Assembly (NCBI GenBank): GCA_958435945.1
Contig: CAUBIC010000002.1
Span: 112,535-176,534 of the forward strand
Length of the DNA: 64,000 bases
Direction: 5' to 3'
From: an uncultured Collinsella sp.
Lineage (GTDB): Bacteria; Actinomycetota; Coriobacteriia; Coriobacteriales; Coriobacteriaceae
Position 1 is the stretch's first letter. Every line of letters begins with the position of its first letter. The translations under genes and the position numbers were made by a program. The notes under the pieces were generated by a model that ran no database searches, was not told the origin of the DNA, and was given only the letters and a program-made list of their open reading frames with translations. Shown piece by piece: positions 58,286 through 64,000 of the stretch.

Positions 58286-58534
58286 CTAGAGCGAGAGGTT
58301 TCTGATCGACGTGACGCAGGAGGCCTCATCCACACCCGAAACGCGGAAGATGATGTTCTCGCCGCACTCGCCGTAGAGAGCCATGAGGCCCATAACATCG
58401 CGGCCATCCGTGTGGCGGTCGCCGATGCTGACCGACACGTCGCTACGATGCTTGGCAATGATGTCATAGAGCAGCGCAACCGGGCGGGCATGCAGTCCCA
58501 ACGGATCTTTAATCGTCTTCGTAAACTCGACCAT
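58286..58534 (-). CDS. HPr-like phosphocarrier protein with Asp at position 46
   Basis: HPr-fold protein of 82 residues. His15 in LGLHARPVALL is the phosphotransfer residue of the sugar phosphotransferase system. The regulatory site normally reading KSIMG with Ser46 reads RDVMG here, so Asp46 stands where Gram-positive HPr is phosphorylated by HPr kinase. The C-terminus (GENIIFRVSGVDEASCVTSI) is normal. The start at 58534 has GGAGGGG. No other PTS gene is nearby, so whether this is the main HPr or a regulatory paralogue cannot be told. Confidence 0.85.
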   Translation of the reverse strand: MVEFTKTIKDPLGLHARPVALLYDIIAKHRSDVSVSIGDRHTDGRDVMGLMALYGECGENIIFRVSGVDEASCVTSIRNLSL

Positions 58535-58624
58535 GTCCCCTCCCACGACATCGCACATTCGGCCGGCAAACCCAGCCACGTGGTAGTTATTGTACGTTAC
58601 CGGCGCACCCCCGTCTCACAAAAA

Positions 58625-58653
58625 ACGAGGGAAGGCACACGTCCTTCCCTCGT
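58625..58653 (-). terminator. Terminator of aspS
   Basis: ACGAGGGAAGG / CCTTCCCTCGT with a seven-base loop and a run of A on the left, 25 bases after the aspS stop. Confidence 0.85.
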
Positions 58654-58677
58654 TGCTGGCAATAGGTAGCCGCTCGC

Positions 58678-60465
58678 CTACATCAGGCGCAGGCTGACGT
58701 CCTTGAGCTGGGCGCCGGAAACGGCACTCGGAGCACCCGACATAAGGTCGGAGCCGCTGGCCGTCTTGGGGAACGCCATGACGTCGCGGATGGAGTCGGA
58801 ACCGGTGAGCAGCATGCACACGCGGTCCAGGCCCAGAGCAAAACCACCCATCGGGGGTGCACCAAACTTGAGCGCCTCCATGAGGAAGCCGAACTGCGAC
58901 TCGGCTCGCCCCTCGGTGAAGCCCAGGAGCTTGAGCATAGACATCTGCATCTCGGCGTTGTGGATACGCATACCGCCGCCGCCGGCCTCAAAGCCGTCCA
59001 TGACAAAGTCGTAGGTGCAAGAACCGGCCGCCAGCGGGTCGGCCTCGATCTTGGCGATGTCGGTCTCGGTCGGCAGCGTGAAGGGCTGATGCTCGGCAGC
59101 GTAGGCCTTGCGGTCCTCATCCCAGTGGAACAGCGGGAAGTTGACGACCCACAGGAAGTCGTGGCCCTCGCGCTTGATCTCGAGTGCGTTGGCCATGTGA
59201 GAACGCATGCCACCCAGGATCTCGTCAGAGAGCAGGCGCGGGCCGGCGGCGAACATCACAAGGTCGCCGGGCTCGACGTCCATGCGCTCGCGCAGGGCAG
59301 CCATCTCCTCGTCCGAGAAGAACTTGACGATGGGGCTGTTGATGGAGCCGTCCTCGCGGAAGGCGATCCAGGCCAGGCCCTTGGCGCCAAACGTGGAGGC
59401 CACGCCGGCGAGCTTATCGATCTTGGCACGTGCCCAGGCACCGGCGCCCTTGGCGTTGATGGCCTTGACGACAGAGCCCTCCTCGTTCGCGGCAGTCGCA
59501 AAGACCTTGAACTTGGAGTTGGCAAAGATGTCGGTCAGGTCGACCAGGTGCATGCCATAGCGGGTATCGGGCTTGTCGGAGCCATAGGTGTCCATGGCCT
59601 CCCAGTAGTTCATGCGACGCAGCGGCGTGGGCATCTCGACGCCCATGCGGCCGAAGGCATCGGCCAGGACCTCTTCGAGCGCGCTCATAACGTCGTTCTG
59701 GTCCACGAAGGACATCTCGATATCGACCTGGGTAAACTCGGGCTGACGGTCGGCACGCAGGTCCTCGTCGCGGAAGCACTTGGCGACCTGGTAGTAGCGC
59801 TCGACGCCACCGACCATGAGAAGCTGCTTCAGGAGCTGCGGGGACTGCGGCAGGGCGTAGAAGTTACCCGGCTGGATACGGCTGGGAACGATGAAGTCGC
59901 GGGCGCCCTCGGGCGTGGACTTAAACAGGGAGGGCGTCTCGACCTCCATGAACTCACGGTTGTGCAGCGCCTCGCGAATGGCAAAGGTGAAGTCGGAGCG
60001 CAGCTTGAGGTTGGCCATCATCTCGGGACGGCGGAGGTCCAGATAGCGATAGCGCAGGCGGGTGTCCTCGCTGGTCTCGATGCCGTCCTCGATCTGGAAC
60101 GGCGGGGTGACGGACGTGTTGAGCACCTCGGCGTGGTCGGTCAGGACCTCGATCTCGCCGGTCGCGAGCTTGGTGTTGGTGGTCTCCTCGCCACGGGCGC
60201 GCACGACGCCGTGAATCTTGATGGGCCACTCGGGACGCATAGTCTCGGCGATCTTAAAGGCATCGCCGTCGGAGTGCTCGGGGTCGAAGGTGAGCTGCGT
60301 GATGCCCTCGCGGTCGCGAAGGTCGCAGAAGATAAGGCCGCCGTGATCGCGACGACGGCTCACCCAACCGGTGAGGGTGACCTCTTCGCCCACGTTCTCG
60401 AAGCGAAGCTCGCCGCAGGTACGGGTGTGCATGGAATGCTCATCGATGGGACGGGTCTGGCTCAT
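58678..60465 (-). CDS. aspS: Aspartyl-tRNA synthetase
   Basis: Class II synthetase of 595 residues: N-terminal OB-fold anticodon domain (VTLTGWVSRRRDHGGLIFCDLRD cut short here), motif 1-2 region (EVETPSLFKSTPEGARDF, YQVAKCFRDEDLRADRQPEFTQ), a bacterial GAD insertion domain, and motif 3 GFALGLDRVCMLLTG. The size fits bacterial AspRS. With GatCAB in the genome the enzyme may be non-discriminating and also charge tRNA(Asn), but that cannot be decided by eye. AAAGGAGG precedes the ATG. It is divergent from serB. Confidence 0.96.
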   Translation of the reverse strand: MSQTRPIDEHSMHTRTCGELRFENVGEEVTLTGWVSRRRDHGGLIFCDLRDREGITQLTFDPEHSDGDAFKIAETMRPEWPIKIHGVVRARGEETTNTKLATGEIEVLTDHAEVLNTSVTPPFQIEDGIETSEDTRLRYRYLDLRRPEMMANLKLRSDFTFAIREALHNREFMEVETPSLFKSTPEGARDFIVPSRIQPGNFYALPQSPQLLKQLLMVGGVERYYQVAKCFRDEDLRADRQPEFTQVDIEMSFVDQNDVMSALEEVLADAFGRMGVEMPTPLRRMNYWEAMDTYGSDKPDTRYGMHLVDLTDIFANSKFKVFATAANEEGSVVKAINAKGAGAWARAKIDKLAGVASTFGAKGLAWIAFREDGSINSPIVKFFSDEEMAALRERMDVEPGDLVMFAAGPRLLSDEILGGMRSHMANALEIKREGHDFLWVVNFPLFHWDEDRKAYAAEHQPFTLPTETDIAKIEADPLAAGSCTYDFVMDGFEAGGGGMRIHNAEMQMSMLKLLGFTEGRAESQFGFLMEALKFGAPPMGGFALGLDRVCMLLTGSDSIRDVMAFPKTASGSDLMSGAPSAVSGAQLKDVSLRLM

Positions 60466-60721
60466 ACCAGTGATCCTCCTTTATGGATCTGTGCCGCCCC
60501 GTGTCGTTCCGGGCGGCGTCGTACAGATTTGCCCAGCCTGCGTAAACCGCGCAGCCAGACATGGCGTTCTATCTTATCGCACCCGCGTCGATGTGCCGCG
60601 AAAAAGTAGCTCTTGCCCAAAGACTTGACGGAGACGAAACAATTGACGCGGCCTGGCCGTCGCCAAGGCGCGCCGCGTGCGACAATGTGCCCCAATACAA
60701 CCGCACTCGGAAAGGCCCGTC

Positions 60722-61357
60722 ATGACCGCACGCCTCATCGTTATGGATATCGACTCCACGCTCATCAACCAAGAAGTCATCGACCTGTTGGGCGAGGAGG
60801 CCGGCGTGGGCGAGCAAGTTGCACAGATCACCGAACGCGCCATGCGCGGCGAGCTTGACTTTAAGCAGGCGCTCGAGGAGCGCGTGGGGCTGCTTGCCGG
60901 CCTGGATGAGAGCGTGTTCGAACGCACCTTTGCGCGCGTGACGTTTACCCCCGGCGCGTTGGAGCTTGTGCGATCGGCGCACTGCAAGGGCTGGAAGGTC
61001 GGCGTGGTAAGCGGTGGCTTCCACGAGGTCGCCGACAAGATCGTGGCCGCCGCGGGCATCGACTTTTGCCTCGCTAACCGCCTGGAGGTCGTGGACGGCA
61101 GGCTCACCGGCAAGCTGGCGGCAAACATTGTGACCAAGGAATCCAAGCTCATCCAGCTGTTGGATTGGGCAGTTGAGTGCGGTGTCGACATGGCACACAC
61201 CGTGGCAATCGGCGACGGCGCCAACGACATCCCCATGATTCAGGCCGCGGGCACGGGCATCGCGTTTTGCGCCAAGCCCAAGACGCGCGAAGCCGCCCCG
61301 TTTGCCATCGACGAGCGCAACCTGATGCTCGCCATGGACATCATCCTGCGCGACTAG
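60722..61357 (+). CDS. serB: Phosphoserine phosphatase
   Basis: HAD-type phosphatase of 211 residues for the last step of serine synthesis. Motif I VMDIDSTLINQEVIDLLGEE has Asp9 and Asp11, and the small helical cap follows (DFKQALEERVGLLAGL). VGVVSGGFHEVADKIV gives the motif II Ser, NIVTKESKLIQLLDWA the motif III Lys and AIGDGANDIPMIQAAGTGIAF motif IV. Without the N-terminal ACT domain it is of the short type. The ATG at 60722 has AAAGG. It stands alone. Confidence 0.9.
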   Translation: MTARLIVMDIDSTLINQEVIDLLGEEAGVGEQVAQITERAMRGELDFKQALEERVGLLAGLDESVFERTFARVTFTPGALELVRSAHCKGWKVGVVSGGFHEVADKIVAAAGIDFCLANRLEVVDGRLTGKLAANIVTKESKLIQLLDWAVECGVDMAHTVAIGDGANDIPMIQAAGTGIAFCAKPKTREAAPFAIDERNLMLAMDIILRD

Positions 61358-61471
61358 CCGATCCGTCTAACAATTGAATCAGTCTGTCCTATAGTTTCCG
61401 AACAATTTTGTCTTAGTGTTCGGAAACATACCCTTTGAGTGCTAGACTTTGCACCGTCGAAGGGAACATAT

Positions 61472-62254
61472 ATGGATAAGCGAGATCTTGAGCAATTGCT
61501 GAGCGATGTTGCCGACGGAGCAGTCGCCCCGGCTGTCGCCCTTACGCGCATCCAGACGGCGCCAACCGCCGACCTGGGTTTTGCACAGCTCGATCTTTCG
61601 CGCGGGGTGCGCCAGGGAGCCGGCGAGGTTGTCTACGGCGCCGGTAAAACCGCCGAGCAGGTTGCCGCCATTATCGAAGCACTGCGCGATGCCGGCCAGG
61701 AGCGCATCCTGGTCACGCGCCTGGACGCCGAAAAGGCAGCCCGCACCTCGGAGCTCCTCGACAACGGCATCGACCTGGGATATGCCCCGGACGCACAGCT
61801 CGCCCTCGTGGGAGGCAAGCCCTCCCCCACCGGCAACGGACGCATCGTCGTCGCCTGCGCCGGCACGAGCGACCTGCCCGTCGCCGAGGAAGCCGCATTG
61901 ACGGCCGAGTTCTATGGCAACGAGGTCGACCGCCTCTACGACGTGGGTGTCGCCGGCCTGCACCGTCTGCTCGCGCATGCCGAGGAGCTTGCCCAGGCAC
62001 AGGTGGTCATCGCCATTGCCGGCATGGAGGGCGCACTGGCGAGCGTTGTCGGCGGCCTGGTGAGCTGTCCGGTCATCGCCGTTCCCACCAGCGTGGGTTA
62101 CGGCGCGAGCTTTGGTGGCGTAGCCGCGCTACTCGCCATGCTCAACTCCTGCGCCAGCGGCGTTTCGGTCGTCAATATCGACAACGGCTTTGGTGCCGCC
62201 TACCAGGCAAGTCTTATCAACCATCTGAGCGCCGGCACACCCCGCGCCCGTTAA
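61472..62254 (+). CDS. larB: Nickel-pincer cofactor biosynthesis protein LarB
   Basis: Protein of 260 residues that carboxylates and hydrolyses nicotinic acid adenine dinucleotide at the start of nickel-pincer nucleotide synthesis (cofactor of lactate racemase LarA and relatives). Family text: DLSRGVRQGAGEVVYGAGKTAEQV, GRIVVACAGTSDLPVAEEAALTAE, DVGVAGLHRLLAHAEELAQA, VIAIAGMEGALASVVGGLVSCPVIAVPTSVGYG (these are quoted in shorter pieces in the sequence order). The ATG at 61472 has AAGGGA. The larC gene follows by ten bases. LarA and LarE are not in the window. Confidence 0.9.
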   Translation: MDKRDLEQLLSDVADGAVAPAVALTRIQTAPTADLGFAQLDLSRGVRQGAGEVVYGAGKTAEQVAAIIEALRDAGQERILVTRLDAEKAARTSELLDNGIDLGYAPDAQLALVGGKPSPTGNGRIVVACAGTSDLPVAEEAALTAEFYGNEVDRLYDVGVAGLHRLLAHAEELAQAQVVIAIAGMEGALASVVGGLVSCPVIAVPTSVGYGASFGGVAALLAMLNSCASGVSVVNIDNGFGAAYQASLINHLSAGTPRAR

Positions 62255-62264
62255 GGAGCATTCC

Positions 62265-63182
62265 ATGTCCAACCATCAGCATACGCTTATCATCGACGGC
62301 ACCTCGGGCATCAGCGGCGATATGACCGTCGCGGCCCTGCTCGACCTGGGCGCCAGCGAGGAGCACCTGCGTGAACAGCTCGCCACGCTGCCGGTCGACG
62401 GCTTTGAGATTGCCGTGACGCGCGTAAACAAGCATGGCATCGACGCCTGCGATTTCGACGTCCGGCTTGCAGAGGAGCTCGAGAACCACGATCACGATAT
62501 GGCCTGGCTCTACGGCAACGAAGCAGCTGCCAAACACACGCACGAGCATGAGCACCACCATCATGACCATAGCGAGCACGAACACGAGCACTGCCACGAT
62601 CATGATCATGAGGCCCACGGTCATGGCCACGAGGGTCACCATCACGCCCACCACCATCACCACCGTTCTTTGGCGGATGTCACCGCCATCATCGATGGCT
62701 CACAGCTAAGCGATGGTGCCAAGCGTCGTGCCCTCGCCATTTTTTCCGTACTCGCTGATGCCGAGGCAAAGGCTCACGGCAAAACGCCCGACACCGTCCT
62801 GTTTCACGAGGTGGGCGCCGTCGACTCCATCGTCGACGTCTGCTCTGTCGCCATCTGCCTCGACGACCTTGGTATTGAGGACATCGTGGTCGAGTCGCTC
62901 TCCGAGGGTCACGGCACCATCCACTGTGCCCACGGCCTCATGCCCATTCCCGTCCCCGCTGTCGTCAACCTGTGCCAGGCGGGCAATATCGCCCTCACGC
63001 CTGCACCGGTCGCCGGCGAGCTCGTGACGCCGACGGGCGCCGCCATCGTCACCGCGCTGCGCACGTCCGACCAACTGCCCTCACGCTACCGCATCGAAGC
63101 CGTCGGCTACGGCGCCGGCAAACGCCCCTACGAAGGTTGCTCCGGTACGCTCCGCTGCCTGCTCGTTCACGCGGACGCATAG
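62265..63182 (+). CDS. larC: LarC N-terminal (LarC1-type) protein with histidine-rich insert
   Basis: Protein of 305 residues. It starts TLIIDGTSGISGDMTVAALL as LarC proteins do, and LFHEVGAVDSIVDVC, HGLMPIPVPAVVNL and ELVTPTGAAIVTAL follow. Between about residues 89 and 133 lies an insert with some 25 histidines, expected to hold Ni2+. The chain ends at YGAGKRPYEGCSGTLRCLLV, where full-length LarC (about 420 residues) would enter the C-terminal CTP-dependent nickel-inserting half, which is absent. AAGGAG precedes the ATG. The tetR start follows two bases after the stop. Confidence 0.88.
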   Translation: MSNHQHTLIIDGTSGISGDMTVAALLDLGASEEHLREQLATLPVDGFEIAVTRVNKHGIDACDFDVRLAEELENHDHDMAWLYGNEAAAKHTHEHEHHHHDHSEHEHEHCHDHDHEAHGHGHEGHHHAHHHHHRSLADVTAIIDGSQLSDGAKRRALAIFSVLADAEAKAHGKTPDTVLFHEVGAVDSIVDVCSVAICLDDLGIEDIVVESLSEGHGTIHCAHGLMPIPVPAVVNLCQAGNIALTPAPVAGELVTPTGAAIVTALRTSDQLPSRYRIEAVGYGAGKRPYEGCSGTLRCLLVHADA

Positions 63183-63184
63183 CC

Positions 63185-63724
63185 ATGGATGCCCGCAAGG
63201 CAAAAAGCCGCGCTGCCATCGTTACGGCGTTCTCCGAGCTCCTGTGCGAGAAAGACTACGGCAAGATCACCGTCGGCGACATCATCGCTCGTGCCCACGT
63301 AGGTCGGGCCACGTTCTACGGGCTCTTCAAGAGCAAAGATGACCTGCTCGCTGAGCTCGTGCGCGATATCTGCACCCATGCCCTCGACGATGACGGTACG
63401 CCCCTCGATGACCCACTCGTACAGGTCGAGCATATCCTCAACAACCTCTGGAATCGTCGGCAGGGTGTACGGGCACTGGTAGCCGGCGCCGGCTCACGCG
63501 TCTTCGCCGACTGCTTACGCAAGACCATCATGTCACGAGCAGCCGAAACCGTGCCCGTCGACCCCTCAGGCCCCGCCGGCACCATGGACCGAAGCTTCCT
63601 ACTACACCACATAGCCTCAAGCTTTGTAGGAATGGTCCAATGGTGGGCCTGGCACAATTTCCAAGCAGATAAAGACGACGTAGCCAAAGACTACCTCTCA
63701 GCCATAAAGCCCCTCTTCACCTAA
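63185..63724 (+). CDS. TetR/AcrR-family regulator
   Basis: Regulator of 179 residues. The N-terminal helix-turn-helix is typical (ARKAKSRAAIVTAFSELLCE, KITVGDIIARAHVGRATFYG, LFKSKDDLLAELV), followed by an all-helical ligand domain ending in FVGMVQWWAWHNFQADKDDV, like the TetR_C_8 group often annotated as dihydroxyacetone-kinase-type regulators. It starts two bases after larC and is presumably cotranscribed with larB-larC, so it may sense nickel or lactate state, or simply be a neighbour. The base composition falls towards A+T near its end. Confidence 0.85.
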   Translation: MDARKAKSRAAIVTAFSELLCEKDYGKITVGDIIARAHVGRATFYGLFKSKDDLLAELVRDICTHALDDDGTPLDDPLVQVEHILNNLWNRRQGVRALVAGAGSRVFADCLRKTIMSRAAETVPVDPSGPAGTMDRSFLLHHIASSFVGMVQWWAWHNFQADKDDVAKDYLSAIKPLFT

Positions 63725-63946
63725 GTAAGAAGCTCATCCCAAATCATCGACCCAACGCAGGGCTCCGCGCACCCCAAAGTGTCACTCGCGCCTCAACGCC
63801 CCCACCAGCAACAAGCCCCTCCCATCCAAATTCAGATATATATGTTGGGTTGCTTGCTCGAGCGCAGCAAAGACCCCGCAGCCGTCCGCATGGGGTAACT
63901 TCCCAGCGTACTCCGCAGGACGAAAGAACCCCCGCCGCACGAAGTG
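63725..63946. other. Intergenic stretch
   Basis: About 220 bases after the tetR gene. No gene, repeat or RNA that I can support. Confidence 0.4.
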
Positions 63947-64000
63947 TGAACTGCCTCCCATTTCTTGGACATGAGAAATGGGAGGCTTTTTATGCGTGTC
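63947..64000 (+). mobile_element. Possible left end of an IS3-like insertion sequence
   Basis: TGAACTGCCTCCCATTTCTT (from 63947) resembles terminal repeats of IS3-type elements beginning TGAAC-GCC. It contains the hairpin GCCTCCCATTTCT / AGAAATGGGAGGC (63953-63965 and 63974-63986), whose right arm supplies a GGGAGG ribosome site for an ATG at 63992 that runs off the window. A plain terminator for tetR is the alternative, since five T follow the hairpin. Confidence 0.35.

Noticed and set aside
60466..60721. T-box leader before aspS
   Set aside because: Only a small GCCGCCC / GGGCGGC hairpin is visible; the conserved T-box antiterminator sequence is absent and the gap also has to serve the divergent serB gene.
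62520..62670. Histidine-rich stretch in larC as a simple-sequence artefact
   Set aside because: The codons vary (CAC and CAT mixed with GAG, GAC, GGT), the frame is kept, and His-rich inserts are known in nickel-handling proteins.

Overview
The window reads as a chromosomal segment of a gut Coriobacteriia bacterium, most like Collinsella. The reasons are the high G+C content, actinobacterial-style LPXTG pili with class C sortases, a GatCAB amidotransferase with AspS, LacI-controlled sugar-acid catabolism and dense families of intergenic palindromes. The organism assignment is an inference from gene content. No rRNA, tRNA or CRISPR array was found.

Region 1 (1-12.4 kb), surface and defence. 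The left edge holds gatA (5' end only) and gatC, then a class C sortase, an AbiEii-like nucleotidyltransferase with an overlapping winged-helix partner, and a 50-residue membrane peptide that looks like a type I toxin facing a possible antisense RNA. Remnants of an LPXTG pilin and a GH4 glycosidase follow. Next comes a pilus operon read leftwards: tip adhesin, backbone pilin, class C sortase. The adhesin signal peptide and body lie in different frames, joined at a run of eight G. One extra G would restore a single 1,098-residue protein, so this looks like a phase-variable switch (or an assembly error).

Region 2 (12.4-27 kb), housekeeping. It holds a HAD phosphatase, an MFS carrier, a moaA plus moaC-mobB fusion operon, a DUF559-like protein, a MATE exporter, ligA, an HtrA protease, and a glutamine synthetase-like gene followed by an atypical OmpR-type regulator. 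At least two families of hairpin repeats sit in the gaps.

Region 3 (27-54.6 kb), a pectin / galacturonate island. LacI regulator 1 is divergent from kdgK and eda. After a GntR regulator and an ATPase come kduD and an RpiB-type isomerase, a flavin oxidoreductase with a GltD-like partner, a TIM-barrel isomerase, a GH105 hydrolase, an SGNH esterase, a pectin methylesterase-esterase fusion, another esterase, GH28, a GPH transporter, uxaA, uxaB, uxaC and LacI regulator 2. No enzyme here shows a signal peptide, so the apparent plan is import of oligogalacturonides and intracellular de-esterification and hydrolysis. Galacturonate would pass through UxaC-UxaB-UxaA to KDG, and unsaturated uronate through the isomerase and KduD to KDG. 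KdgK and Eda would then give pyruvate and glyceraldehyde 3-phosphate. A palindrome GTGAACGTTCAC recurs before kduD, the GH105 gene, the transporter and uxaC, mostly as pairs about 40 bp apart. LacI regulator 2 is the best candidate to bind it.

Region 4 (54.7-64 kb). A Feo ferrous-iron operon (two FeoA, FeoB, a small Cys-rich protein) carries two palindromes that could be metal-regulator sites. It is followed by an HPr-like protein with Asp at position 46, aspS, serB, larB, a LarC protein lacking its C-terminal cyclometallase half but carrying a histidine-rich insert, and a TetR regulator. The right edge may be the left end of an insertion sequence.
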